NCBI RefSeq assembly: GCF_008085905.1
Contig: NZ_VSFF01000001.1
Location: 434,001 to 498,000 of the forward strand
Length of the DNA: 64,000 nt
DNA from: Actinomadura syzygii
GTDB taxonomy: Bacteria; Actinomycetota; Actinomycetes; Streptosporangiales; Streptosporangiaceae
Direction: 5' to 3'
Shown one piece after another: positions 35,132-43,948 of the stretch. Numbering within the stretch: position 1 is the stretch's first letter; every line of letters begins with the position of its first letter. The notes beneath the pieces are model-generated. The model was not told the origin of the DNA, did no database searches, and worked only from the letters and a program-made list of their open reading frames with translations. The position numbers and the translations under genes were made by a program.

Positions 35132-36084
35132 GACGACGCCCCGGCGGGTTCCAGCGCGGCGCGCAGGCCGGACTCCGCCAGCACGGCGCGGATGCCGTCG
35201 AGCGCCGCGCCGGTCGCCGGCAGCAGCGGCGGGCGGACGTGCCCGCCCGGCTGCCCGAGCTCCGCCATCGCGGCCTTGAGCTGCGGGATCGGCGACGCGA
35301 ACACGCCGCTGTAGTCCGGCCTGATGAGCCGGGACGACAGCGCGGCGTACCGGTCGACGAACGAGCGGGCGGCCTCCTCGTCGCGCCGGGCCACGGCCTC
35401 GTAGAAGGGGACGGCGAACGGCGCGCCGAGCCCGCCGCCGTCGATGTTGCCGTCGCCGCCGAGCCCGAGCAGCACGGCGAGCCCGCGGCGGTGCAGGAAG
35501 CTGCCGAACACGCGGACGCGGTCCGAGACCGCCTCGACGGTGGCGAGCATCTTCAGCCAGTCGCCGGTGCTGTCCTTGATCGCGGCGACGTTCGGCAGGT
35601 CGGCGAGCCGCTCGAACAGGCCGGGGTGGTCGCCGATGTCGACGGCGACGCCGCGCGGCCAGTTGTAGACCATGAACGGCAGGTCGGTGGCGGAGCTGAC
35701 CCGCTCGTAGAACGCGAGGATCTCGTCCGGCCCGGGGTGGACGTAGGGCGGCGGGGTGGCGAGCACGCCGCCGGCCCCCGTGGCGGCCGCGTGCTCCGCC
35801 AGCCCGATCGCCTCGTCCTCGGTGTAGGCGGTGACGCCGACGACGACGGGGATCCGCCCGGCGACCTCGACGGCGATCTCGGCGACGCGGCGGCGCTCGG
35901 CCGGGGACTGGCTGAACCACTCGCCGGTGCTGCCGTTGACCAGCACGCCGTGCACGCCCTGCCGCAGGTACAGCCGGAGCAGTTCACGCCAGGCGTCCTC
36001 GTCGAGGGCGCCGTCCGCGGTGAACGGCGTGGGGGCCGCGGGCCAGTAGCCGCGCCATGGGACGTCGTCGCGATCCAAGATCAT
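35128..36084 (-). CDS. DapA-family lyase/deaminase
   Basis: A 318-residue class I aldolase-fold protein of the dihydrodipicolinate synthase family. The Schiff-base Lys is in NVAAIKDSTGDW and the catalytic Tyr in LPFMVYNWPRG; the LVNGSTGEWFSQSP segment replaces the usual GTTGE loop. In hydroxyproline catabolism a DapA-family enzyme deaminates the pyrroline product of the three-part dehydrogenase, so its place as first gene of this operon fits a similar two-step sequence. Its start lies about 190 bp from the divergent LacI gene. Substrate is inferred from context, not motifs. Confidence 0.9.
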   Translation of the reverse strand: MILDRDDVPWRGYWPAAPTPFTADGALDEDAWRELLRLYLRQGVHGVLVNGSTGEWFSQSPAERRRVAEIAVEVAGRIPVVVGVTAYTEDEAIGLAEHAAATGAGGVLATPPPYVHPGPDEILAFYERVSSATDLPFMVYNWPRGVAVDIGDHPGLFERLADLPNVAAIKDSTGDWLKMLATVEAVSDRVRVFGSFLHRRGLAVLLGLGGDGNIDGGGLGAPFAVPFYEAVARRDEEAARSFVDRYAALSSRLIRPDYSGVFASPIPQLKAAMAELGQPGGHVRPPLLPATGAALDGIRAVLAESGLRAALEPAGASS

Positions 36085-36112
36085 TCCCCGAGTTCGTAGT
36101 GCTCATCCCGCT

Positions 36113-36125
36113 GGGATCGGTTGCA
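36113..36125 (+). promoter_or_regulatory. Candidate LacI-family operator 1
   Basis: GGGATCGGTTGCA lies 29 bp upstream of the DapA-like gene start. It matches the box at 36255 in 12 of 13 positions. Location in the divergent gap suggests control of the catabolic operon by the LacI protein. Confidence 0.5.
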
Positions 36126-36253
36126 CAAGGTTGCGGCACAGCCTAGGCGAGTGTCAAGGGTCACTTCGCCATTTCCACGTGCGACGACGTGGGAACTCGT
36201 TGCGCTGTGCACTCACCGCGCGCCGATTGGGTATGGCATGATTGCCCCGACAT

Positions 36254-36267
36254 TGGGATCGATTGCA
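36254..36267. promoter_or_regulatory. Candidate LacI-family operator 2
   Basis: TGGGATCGATTGCA is palindromic in 10 of 14 positions (TG..ATCGAT..CA) around a central CG, the usual LacI-family operator form. It lies 14 bases upstream of the LacI start, suggesting autoregulation. Confidence 0.55.
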
Positions 36268-36280
36268 GAATCGGAGCACG

Positions 36281-37348
36281 ATGAGCGTCACCCTGAAGGA
36301 CGTGGCGGCCGCGGCCGGCGTGTCCCGCAGCACCGCCTCCCGGGCGCTGAGCGGGTCGTCCCTGATCGCGCCCGAGACCCGCGCCCTCGTCGAGGACGCC
36401 GCGCGCCGGCTCGGCTACCAGCCGAACCGCGCCGCGAGCGCGCTCCGCTCCCGGCAGTCGCACCTGATCGGGCTCGTCGTCGGCAACCTCGTGAACGCGT
36501 CGTTCCACACGATCGCCGAGGTCGTGCAGCGCCGCGCCGCCGCCGAGGACTACCAGATGATGCTGTCCATCACCGACGCCGACCCGCGCCGCGAGGAGAA
36601 CATCCTCCGCACGCTCGGCGAGCACGGCGTGGACGGCGTCATCCTCATCGGCACCGGCTCGAACGCCGCCGCGTCCAACGCGCTGCTCGGCTCCGGGACG
36701 GCGGTCGTCAACCTCATCCGGGGCGCGGCGGAGAGCGCGGCGCCGACCGTCCTCGCCTCCGACCGGGACGGCGCGCAGGAGGCCACCCGGTACCTGCTCG
36801 GCCTCGGGCACCGGCACATCGGCTACATCGGCGGCCCCGCCGACACGAACTCCGGGCAGGAGCGCTTCGCGGGCTACGAGCTGGCGCTGCGCGAGCGCGG
36901 CCTGCCGGTGGACGAGCGGCTCGTCGAGCGCGGCCCGTTCGAGCCGTCCTTCGGGTCCGAGGCGGCCGAGCGGCTGCTGCGCCGCGCGCCGGAGATCACC
37001 GCGCTGTTCGCCGCCAACCACGAGGCCGTGTTCGGGGTGCTGCCCGCGCTCGTCGCGGCGGGCGTCCGCGTCCCGGACGACATCTCGCTCGTCTGCTACG
37101 AGGACATCAGCTGGCTCCGCTGGTGGCACCCGCCCGTCACCGTCGTCGACAACGGGGCCCGCGAGCTGGGCGAACTCGCCATGGATCTGCTGCTCCAGCA
37201 GCTCGAACGGGGTCGGGGCGGCGTGCCGGGCGCGCGGACGGGCCGCACCTACCGCGTCGGCGCGCAGCTCCTCCAGCGCGCCTCGTGCGCCCCGCCCCGC
37301 GACCGGGGCGGACTCGACGAACGGCCCGAGCCCGTCCAGACGGGCTGA
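36281..37348 (+). CDS. LacI-family transcriptional regulator
   Basis: A 355-residue repressor. The N-terminal helix-turn-helix is VTLKDVAAAAGVSRSTASRALSG with the hinge helix NRAASALRS at about 50-60, followed by a periplasmic-binding-protein-like effector domain (IGLVVGNLVNASFHTIAEVV through VPDDISLVCYED). Start ATG 36281 gives the standard HTH length; an upstream in-frame ATG at 36242 would translate the operator. It diverges from the large catabolic operon and very likely controls it. Effector unknown. Its stop is three bases from the convergent LysR stop. Confidence 0.93.
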   Translation: MSVTLKDVAAAAGVSRSTASRALSGSSLIAPETRALVEDAARRLGYQPNRAASALRSRQSHLIGLVVGNLVNASFHTIAEVVQRRAAAEDYQMMLSITDADPRREENILRTLGEHGVDGVILIGTGSNAAASNALLGSGTAVVNLIRGAAESAAPTVLASDRDGAQEATRYLLGLGHRHIGYIGGPADTNSGQERFAGYELALRERGLPVDERLVERGPFEPSFGSEAAERLLRRAPEITALFAANHEAVFGVLPALVAAGVRVPDDISLVCYEDISWLRWWHPPVTVVDNGARELGELAMDLLLQQLERGRGGVPGARTGRTYRVGAQLLQRASCAPPRDRGGLDERPEPVQTG

Positions 37349-37351
37349 CGT

Positions 37352-38266
37352 CTAGGCGCCGGTCTCGACCGAGGCGGCGTGCAGCGTCCGGACGGACGAC
37401 ACCAGCCGCGCCCCCGGCTCGTCGCCGAGCGGACCGTCTGGCAGCCAGGCCAGCAGCAGGACGGCGTTCAGCGGCGTGTCCCGGAGCGGGACGTGCGCCA
37501 TCCGGGCCTCCTTCACCTCCGGCCAGTAGGTGAACGTGACCGCGCCGAGCGCGTGCCCGAGCGCGACCGCCGCGGACGCGCTGTTGGCGTAGCTCACCCG
37601 CGGCCGGATCCCCGCCGCCGCGCACGCGGTGTGGAAGTGCCCGGTCAGCGGCTGGCACTCCGGGTAGGCGAGGACGACGTGCTCGTCCCCGAGGTCCGCG
37701 AGCCCGGCCGCCGGACGGCCCGCGAGCGGGTGCGTGTCCGGCACGCACAGGTACGGGTGCTGCGCGGCGATCTCCTCGTGCCGCACCGGCTCCGGCGGCT
37801 CCGGGTCCAGTTCGGGGAAGTGCCGGAACAGCGCGACGTCGATCTCGCCGTTGCCGATGAGCTGGACGAGCCGCTGCCCGGACTCGTCCACGAGCAGCGA
37901 CATGGGCGCGATGCCGAGGTCCTCCACGCAGCGGACGAACGACGTCAGCGTCGGCGCGGGCACGGCGCCGAGCCGCACCGGCGACCTCCCGCCGTCCGCG
38001 GCGAGGCAGCGGCGGACGTCGGTGAACATGCGGCTCACGGCGGGCAGGACGGTGTCGGCGTGTTCGAGCAGGATCGACCCGGCCGTGGTGAGCGTGATCC
38101 CGGACGGCCGCCGGTGCAGCACCGGCAACCCGACCGCGCGCTCCATCCGTTGCAGGGCGCGGCTGACCCCGCTCTGGCTCATGCCGAGTTCCTCGGCCGC
38201 GCGGTTGATGCTGCCCGTCTCGGCGACCCTGTGCAGGATGCGCAACTGCTGGAGTTCGATGTCCAT
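37352..38266 (-). CDS. LysR-family transcriptional regulator
   Basis: A 304-residue LysR protein. HTH: QLRILHRVAETGSINRAAEELGMSQSGVSRALQRME at about residues 7-42, then a linker helix and an effector domain (about 90-295). The start ATG 38266 lies two bases after the stop of a second LysR gene, so the two regulators are one transcript. The pairing of two divergent-sequence LysR genes head to tail is uncommon. No target promoter can be assigned. Confidence 0.92.
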   Translation of the reverse strand: MDIELQQLRILHRVAETGSINRAAEELGMSQSGVSRALQRMERAVGLPVLHRRPSGITLTTAGSILLEHADTVLPAVSRMFTDVRRCLAADGGRSPVRLGAVPAPTLTSFVRCVEDLGIAPMSLLVDESGQRLVQLIGNGEIDVALFRHFPELDPEPPEPVRHEEIAAQHPYLCVPDTHPLAGRPAAGLADLGDEHVVLAYPECQPLTGHFHTACAAAGIRPRVSYANSASAAVALGHALGAVTFTYWPEVKEARMAHVPLRDTPLNAVLLLAWLPDGPLGDEPGARLVSSVRTLHAASVETGA

Positions 38267-38268
38267 CG

Positions 38269-39192
38269 TCACCCGCCCGCCGTGCGCGGACCCGCGTCGA
38301 TCCTCGCCTTGTGCGCCTCCCGCAGCGCGCGGGCGAAATGCGGGACCTGCCGCGCCCAGAGTCCGTCCGGCCGGTACATGAGGCAGTGCCGCGACACCCA
38401 CGGCAGTCCCGCGATCGGACGGCGGACCGTGCCCGGCGCGGACGGCCGCCACCCCTGCGTCAGCAGCACGCTCCCGTCATGCCGGACGACGTCCTCGTGC
38501 GGCCCGTGCAGCGGCAGATGATGGACGATCTCCGGGGTGAACCCGAACGGGCGGCACACGCGGTGCAGGAAGGCGATGCACCCGTCCGACCCGGAGATCG
38601 CGATCCACCGCTCGTCCCGCAACTCGGGGACGGTGACGGCGGGCCGCCTGGCCAGCGGATGGTCGCCGCGCAGCAGGATGTGCGGCCGCTCGTCGACGAT
38701 GTGCTGGACGGCGAGCCCGCCCGGACGGCAGCCCGGCATGACGGTCTGCTCGTTCACCAGCGCCACGTCGATCTCGCCGGTGAGCAGCCAGTCCGTCACC
38801 TGGCGGATCGAGTCGCCGACGGTGACCTCGATCGCGGTGCCGGGGAAGCGGCGGCGCAGCTCGTCCAGGAGCAGGTCGGCGAGGCAGCTCGCCGTCCAGC
38901 CGAGCCGGATCGTGCCGGTCTGCCGGTCCCGGTGCCGGGCGAGGTCGTCGTGGATGGCGGCGCAGTCGTCGAGGATCGCGGCGGCGTGGTGCAGGACGAC
39001 CCGGCCGAGCGCGGTCGGGCGGACGCCGCCCGGGTGCCGGTCGAACAGCGAGCCGCCGAACAGGTCCTCCAGCCGCCGCAACTGGCGGCTCAGCGCGGGT
39101 TGCGGCAGCTGGAGCTGTTCGGCCGCCCGGTTCAGGCTGCCCGCCGCGGACACGGCCCGCAGGGTTCTGAGGTGATGCAGTTCCAACTGCAT
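38269..39192 (-). CDS. LysR-family transcriptional regulator
   Basis: A 307-residue LysR protein. HTH: HLRTLRAVSAAGSLNRAAEQLQLPQPALSRQLRRLE at about residues 7-42, then the effector domain (TIRLGWTASCLADLLL onward). The ATG at 39192 gives the canonical MQLELHHLR start. It is the upstream member of a two-LysR transcript. The 156-bp gap to the subtilisin gene stop contains no recognised gene. Confidence 0.92.
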   Translation of the reverse strand: MQLELHHLRTLRAVSAAGSLNRAAEQLQLPQPALSRQLRRLEDLFGGSLFDRHPGGVRPTALGRVVLHHAAAILDDCAAIHDDLARHRDRQTGTIRLGWTASCLADLLLDELRRRFPGTAIEVTVGDSIRQVTDWLLTGEIDVALVNEQTVMPGCRPGGLAVQHIVDERPHILLRGDHPLARRPAVTVPELRDERWIAISGSDGCIAFLHRVCRPFGFTPEIVHHLPLHGPHEDVVRHDGSVLLTQGWRPSAPGTVRRPIAGLPWVSRHCLMYRPDGLWARQVPHFARALREAHKARIDAGPRTAGG

Positions 39193-39348
39193 GTCCGCTC
39201 CCAAGGGGGGATCGGGACGGGCGCAGGGGAGCACGGCGCGGATCCGGCCGGGCTCGCTCTCCGGCCCCACCGGTCGCTTGGTCGCGAGCATTTTGGCACA
39301 TATCCCCGGCGCGGTAACGGAACGGTGCGGTGACAGGACGATGCGGCC

Positions 39349-40521
39349 TCAACCGGCCTGGAGGAGCAGGTTCGGCGTGCCCTCGCCCGGGTCCTGGACC
39401 TTCTCCTTCGCCGCCTTCTCCCTGAGCGCCTTGTCGAGTTCCTCGGGCTTCGTGTCCGGGTGCGCGGAGAGGTACATCGCGGCGACCCCCGCGGCGTGCG
39501 CCGCCGCCATCGACGTGCCGCTCGCCTTGGTGTAGGAGACGTCGCAGGTCGCGCTCGCGGTGACGATCCCGTCGCCGGGCGCGAACAGGTGGACGCACGT
39601 GCCGTGGTTCGCCGTCGGGAGCCGCCGGTCGGACCGGTCGGTGGCGGACGCGGTGATCGCGGTCGTCTGGCGTCCTGGAGTGGTCATGCAGCCGTCCGTG
39701 CCGTCGTTCCCGGCCGCCGCCGTGTACGCGAGGCCCTTCTCCGTCATGCCGTAGAGGGCCAGGTCGAGCACCGATTCGGACGGTCCGGAGAAGCTGAGGT
39801 TGAGCAGCGCGGGACGCTGCGCGTGCGCGTCCACCCAGTCGACGGCCGTCATGATCTGCTCGCCCGTCCCGGCGCCGTCGCAGCCGAGCGCCCGCACCGA
39901 CTCGATCCGGACGCCCTTGGCCACGCCGGTGAGCCGTCCGCCGATGGTCGCGGCGACCTGCGTGCCGTGCCCGTTGCAGTCCGCGCCGCTTCGGTTGGCG
40001 GGGTCGATGGCGTCGAAGGCGGCGCGGGCGCGTCCGCCGAACTCGCGGTGGCTCGTCCTGACCCCCGTGTCCAGGACGTACACCCGCACGTTCGCGGCGT
40101 CGCCCGGATACCGGTAGACGCGGTCGAGCGGCGGATCGGGCTGGTCGATGCGATCGAGACCCCACGACGGCGGGTTGGTCTGCGTCCCCGCCACGCGAAA
40201 CGTCTTGTCGGCGGTGATGGACTCGATGCGATTGTCGGACAGGTACGCCATGTACTCGTCCATGGTGAGGTCGGCGGAGAACCCCTGGATGGCGGAGTAG
40301 TACGTGCGTCGCAGCCGTCCGCCGTACTTCCCGGTCATCTCCTTCGCGGTAGCGGTCACCTGCGCCGGATCGGCGGGGACGCCGCGCAGCCAGACGATGT
40401 AGACCTTGGTGTCGTCCTGCCGGACGGCGGGCGGGGACGCCGCCGCTTCACCTGCCTGGACGAGCGGGAGGGCGAGCGCGGCGGCGAGGAGCGCGGCCGT
40501 CCTCCAGTGCTTTCCGTTCAT
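39349..40521 (-). CDS. Secreted subtilisin-family (S8) serine peptidase
   Basis: A 390-residue exported endopeptidase. A signal peptide (about 1-28, cleavage near GEAAASPP) is followed by an I9-type inhibitor propeptide (about 38-108: YIVWLRGV...ESITADKTFRV). The catalytic domain has Asp151 (YVLDTGVRTSHREF), His185 (CNGHGTQVAATIGG) and Ser337 (KASGTSMAAAHAAG); the oxyanion Asn is in AAAGNDG. This is the proteinase K-like branch. It is last in a five-gene same-strand set headed by a cyclodipeptide synthase, 119 bp after the thioredoxin gene, so co-transcription is uncertain. Confidence 0.93.
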   Translation of the reverse strand: MNGKHWRTAALLAAALALPLVQAGEAAASPPAVRQDDTKVYIVWLRGVPADPAQVTATAKEMTGKYGGRLRRTYYSAIQGFSADLTMDEYMAYLSDNRIESITADKTFRVAGTQTNPPSWGLDRIDQPDPPLDRVYRYPGDAANVRVYVLDTGVRTSHREFGGRARAAFDAIDPANRSGADCNGHGTQVAATIGGRLTGVAKGVRIESVRALGCDGAGTGEQIMTAVDWVDAHAQRPALLNLSFSGPSESVLDLALYGMTEKGLAYTAAAGNDGTDGCMTTPGRQTTAITASATDRSDRRLPTANHGTCVHLFAPGDGIVTASATCDVSYTKASGTSMAAAHAAGVAAMYLSAHPDTKPEELDKALREKAAKEKVQDPGEGTPNLLLQAG

Positions 40522-40640
40522 GGCCTTTCGTTCTCCTTCGGGAGCGTGCCGGGGCTCGGGGGGCGCCGAGCCCCGGCACGGGGGTGGGGGTGGGTCCGAT
40601 CGGGTGCCCGGCGCAGGCGGGGCCCGCCGGGAGTCCCGGA

Positions 40641-41114
40641 TCAGTACGTGCGGACGACGTTCGTCAGCCAGGCGCGCAGCGCCTCCGGCGACGACGGGTC
40701 GAAGCCGACGAACCGGCTGCCGTACTCGGCGCTCTTCCGGACGCTGACGAGCGCCGGAATCCCCCGCACGCCGTACTTGCTGGTCAGGTTCTTGTTCTGG
40801 TCGACGTCCACGCGGGCCCAGACCCAGGACCCGTTGTCCGCGTCGTGGTACTTCTGCAGGTACGGCTTCTGCACCTGGCACCAGTGGCACCAGGTGGCGG
40901 TGAAGTCCAGCACGACGGGCTTCGTGTTGGACATCTCCATGACCTGCTGGTAGTTCGCCGACGTGACGTCGACGATCGTCTCGTCCGCGAACGAGACGGA
41001 CGAGGCCGACGCGGGACCGGGGACGGGAGCGGCGACGGCGGGCGCGGCGAGGCCGGTGGCGAGCGCACCGGCCAGGGACAGCGTCCCGGTGAGGAGGGCG
41101 ATCGTGCGTTTCAC
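40641..41114 (-). CDS. Exported thioredoxin-family protein
   Basis: A 157-residue protein with a Sec signal (about 1-29, AAPAVAAP cleavage region) and a thioredoxin fold whose active site is WCHWC: Cys76 and Cys79. The cis-Pro is in VRGIPALVSV. The GTG at 41114 is preferred over the ATG at 41132 because the GGAAGGAAG ribosome site falls between them, seven bases before the GTG. It should act outside the membrane on disulfides. Its position between a rhodanese and a secreted protease gene suggests a shared sulfur or protein-folding task. Confidence 0.88.
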   Translation of the reverse strand: MKRTIALLTGTLSLAGALATGLAAPAVAAPVPGPASASSVSFADETIVDVTSANYQQVMEMSNTKPVVLDFTATWCHWCQVQKPYLQKYHDADNGSWVWARVDVDQNKNLTSKYGVRGIPALVSVRKSAEYGSRFVGFDPSSPEALRAWLTNVVRTY

Positions 41115-41168
41115 GGTGGTACTTCCTTCCATGGGGTGCGGGCGATCCGGGCCCGGCGGCCCGGACGA

Positions 41169-41522
41169 TCAGGTGCCGGACGATTCGGTGGGCAGCCCGG
41201 CGGCGACCCAGTCCTCGATCCCCTCGCGGTACTTGCGGACGTCCCGGTAGCCGAGTTCGAGCAGCCGCGCGCCGACCAGCCCGCTGTTGCGGCACGGGAC
41301 GTTCGCGCAGTACACGACGACCGGCACGGACTTGTCGGGCAGGACGCGGGGCGCGTGCTCGTCGGTGGACTCGGCGGCCCGCCCGTAGGGGAAGCCGGGG
41401 ATGTTGCGGGCGCCGGGAAGGTGCTCCTTCTCGTAGTAGGCGGGCGGCATCGTGTCGACGACGACGACCGTCCCGGCGTCCATCTCGGCGGCGAGGCGCT
41501 CTCGGGTGATCAGGGGCAGCAC
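41169..41522 (-). CDS. Rhodanese-like sulfurtransferase
   Basis: A 117-residue single-domain rhodanese. The N-terminal LITRERLAAEMDAG and VVVVDTMPPAYYEKEHLPGARN (residues 18-40) match the family, and the active-site loop is VVYCANVPCRNSG with Cys72 as persulfide carrier. Gly/Cys-rich loop length fits a sulfur-specific, not arsenate-type, enzyme. No signal peptide, so it is cytoplasmic. The GTG at 41522 lies one base after the permease stop, so it is coupled with the permease and cyclodipeptide synthase genes. Confidence 0.88.
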   Translation of the reverse strand: MLPLITRERLAAEMDAGTVVVVDTMPPAYYEKEHLPGARNIPGFPYGRAAESTDEHAPRVLPDKSVPVVVYCANVPCRNSGLVGARLLELGYRDVRKYREGIEDWVAAGLPTESSGT

Positions 41523-41523
41523 G

Positions 41524-42930
41524 TCAGGTTCCCTTCGGTGTCGCGGCGGTGACATGGGCGGACGCCTCGCCGCCGCCACGCCCGAACCGCCCGAGACGGC
41601 GCCGCCCGAACCGCCCGGCACGGAACCGCGCGACGGGGACGCAGCCGAGGACGGTCTGCACGGTGAAGGCGACGGCGACCGAGGTGAGGGCGGCGCTGCC
41701 GAGTCCGGCGACGGCGGCGGCCGTGCCCGCCGCCCAGCTGACCAGGGCGCGCGGCGCCCAGTCGGGCGGGTCGGGCGGCGGCGTGCCGGCGCGGCGGGCG
41801 TCCTGGAGCACCGGCCGGCACGCGCGTACGAGGTGGTATTCGGCGATGACGATCCCGGCGACGGGCGGGGCGAGCATCCCGACCGCGGTGAGGAACCCGG
41901 CGAAGGCGTGCACGATCCCGGCCGCGGACAGCAGCGTCCCGAGCGCGCCGAGCGCGACCGTCACCGGGACGCGGCCGACCCGCCGCCCGGTGAGCACGTG
42001 GACCGCGTTGACCAGGCCGAGCGAGGACGAGTACAGGTTCCAGTCGTTGATCTTCAAGATCGCGGTGGCGAGGACCAGCGTCCCGAGCACCCCGGACGAC
42101 GAGGTGACGATGCCGACGACGTCGTCGGTGCGGGCGGCGTGCGCGAGCAGCACGCCGATCAGCCCGATCGCGTACTCGCCGAGCGTCACCGACAGCAGCG
42201 TCTGCTTCACGACGTCGGAGGGCCGCCGGTTGAACCGGGTCATGTCCGGCGTCATGATCGCGCCGAGCACGAACGCGCCGGAGACGAGCGTGACGCCCGC
42301 GCCGAGCGACAGCGGCGGCCCCGGCGGCTCCGCCGCGACCAGTTCGGACAGCGGGTGGCTGCGCAGCGCGTCCACGATGGAGACGAGCGCGAGCGCCAGG
42401 AACGCCGGGACGGTCAGGTACCCGACCCACGCCATCGTGCGGAACCCGTAGGTGGTGACGGCGGTGATGGCGGCGCCGCCGAGCAGGGCCCACTGCCATT
42501 CGGACGACCACGGGGCGAGGTCGTGCATGCCCTGCGCGAACACGCCGTTCTGGACGCCGAACCAGCCCGCCAGGCTGATCGCGACGAGCATCCCGACGAG
42601 CGCGGAGCCGCGCCGTCCGAACCCGGCCCAGCGCGCGAGGACGGACGTCGACAGCCCCTCCCGCACGCCCGCTATACCGAGCAGGATCGTGATCGTCTCC
42701 AGCAGGACGGAGCCGACGGTGATGGCGAGGACGGCGTCCCGGAACGTCATGCCGTAGCCGAGAATCGCGCCGACCATGAACTGCTGGAATGACGAGACCT
42801 GGCCGAATCGCTGCACCGCGACGGAAATCCACGAACGGCGCGCGGATTCCGGAACACGGACGAGGGAGTAGTCGTCGTGCCCGACCGTCCGGGCATGCGA
42901 CGTGGGATCAAGCGCGGGGTGGGAGTTCAC
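41524..42930 (-). CDS. NCS1-family permease (nucleobase/hydantoin/cytosine type)
   Basis: A 468-residue membrane transporter with about twelve hydrophobic segments. NCS1 landmarks include the N-terminal SARRSWISVAVQRFGQVSSF, GYGMTFRDAVLAITVG, WAGFGRRGSALVG, GAIMTPDMTRFNRRPSDVV and the ILKINDWNLYSSSLGLVNAV region near residue 290. Family members take up cytosine, purines, allantoin or benzyl-hydantoin with H+ or Na+. Cyclic dipeptides are structurally close to hydantoins, so a diketopiperazine cargo is conceivable given the adjacent synthase, from which it is separated by 17 bases. The C-terminal Arg/Gly tail is likely cytoplasmic. Confidence 0.9.
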   Translation of the reverse strand: MNSHPALDPTSHARTVGHDDYSLVRVPESARRSWISVAVQRFGQVSSFQQFMVGAILGYGMTFRDAVLAITVGSVLLETITILLGIAGVREGLSTSVLARWAGFGRRGSALVGMLVAISLAGWFGVQNGVFAQGMHDLAPWSSEWQWALLGGAAITAVTTYGFRTMAWVGYLTVPAFLALALVSIVDALRSHPLSELVAAEPPGPPLSLGAGVTLVSGAFVLGAIMTPDMTRFNRRPSDVVKQTLLSVTLGEYAIGLIGVLLAHAARTDDVVGIVTSSSGVLGTLVLATAILKINDWNLYSSSLGLVNAVHVLTGRRVGRVPVTVALGALGTLLSAAGIVHAFAGFLTAVGMLAPPVAGIVIAEYHLVRACRPVLQDARRAGTPPPDPPDWAPRALVSWAAGTAAAVAGLGSAALTSVAVAFTVQTVLGCVPVARFRAGRFGRRRLGRFGRGGGEASAHVTAATPKGT

Positions 42931-42947
42931 GATCTTTCCTCCGGCCC

Positions 42948-43709
42948 CTAGCCGACTTTTCCGAGCCGGGAAAGTGCTCTATCGTCCTGGCGCTCAGCCC
43001 CCGACTCAGCCCCCGACTCAGGCGCCGCCCCGGGACGCGCGTCGCGGACGACGAGGAATCCCTGCCCGTCCCGGGGCGTCCACTCCAGCTCGCGGTTGAA
43101 GAACCTTTCGAGAAACCGCACCCGCTGGTGGTAGGCGAACAGCGAGTTGGCCGCGCCGACGATGTACCCCGATCCGGCGAACAGCGGTAGCTCGGCCAGG
43201 AAATAGCGGACGCCGAGCCGGAGTTCCTCCGCCGTCGCGGGACGGCCGTCCGGGAGCTTGCCGTCCAGAACCCAGCGGGTCGCCTCCAGGCATGCGTCCC
43301 GGAACTCCCGGTTGCCCAGGAAGAGAATGTTCGCCTTGTCCAGAAGCACCTGGTAGCGGGGGTTCGCGTTGAGCCGCACCATGCTCAGCACGTGGTCGTC
43401 CGGATCCGGGACCGACAGCGCCACCAGCGCCGACCGGATCTTGTTGTGCGTGTACCGGGCCTGCCGGTGCGCCTTCTGCCGGGCCCGCGCCGGCGGGTAC
43501 CCGAGCGCCTCGAACGTGTACGCGGTGATCTCGTCCGGGACGAAGAAGTGGAAATCGGCGAACTCGGCCGCCGCCCACCGGGCGAGGCTCGCCAGCCGTT
43601 CCGCGCTGAAATAGCTGTTAAAGGGGCTGACCCCGATGCACACGTGATCGTTATGCCGCAGCACGTTCGCGCATTCGCCGGACAGCGGTTCGATCTCATA
43701 CGCCGCCAT
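42948..43709 (-). CDS. tRNA-dependent cyclodipeptide synthase (CDPS), NYH subfamily
   Basis: A 253-residue CDPS, which uses two aminoacyl-tRNAs to make a cyclic dipeptide. All diagnostic residues fall at a constant offset of nine from AlbC: catalytic Ser28 in IGVSPFNSYFS (AlbC 37), Asn31 (40), Tyr169 and Glu173 in YFLAELPLF (178, 182), and Tyr193-His194 in SLFAYH (202, 203). This defines the NYH subfamily. A basic helix (RARQKAHRQARYTHNK, about 75-90) is the expected tRNA-binding face. GGAGGGTGTC precedes the ATG. It leads the NCS1-rhodanese-thioredoxin set; no P450, cyclic dipeptide oxidase or methyltransferase is adjacent. Product is unknown. Confidence 0.92.
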   Translation of the reverse strand: MAAYEIEPLSGECANVLRHNDHVCIGVSPFNSYFSAERLASLARWAAAEFADFHFFVPDEITAYTFEALGYPPARARQKAHRQARYTHNKIRSALVALSVPDPDDHVLSMVRLNANPRYQVLLDKANILFLGNREFRDACLEATRWVLDGKLPDGRPATAEELRLGVRYFLAELPLFAGSGYIVGAANSLFAYHQRVRFLERFFNRELEWTPRDGQGFLVVRDARPGAAPESGAESGAERQDDRALSRLGKVG

Positions 43710-43948
43710 GACACCCTCCGTTCGTTATCGCGGTTCGGAAGGAGTGTGGGCGGCGGCACATCCGGCCGCTAATGCCATCGGGGTATACCGCGCCTGCATA
43801 ACCCCGGGAAGAACGGGAGCCGATCCGTACGCTGGCGGCGGCCGGGCCCCGGAACGGCGGCCGCGCCACGTAATAGCCCCCGCCAATAGCTTCACTAAAT
43901 AAACCCTGCTTGACGCTTCTCCCCACCGCTCCCGAAACGAGGTACAGC

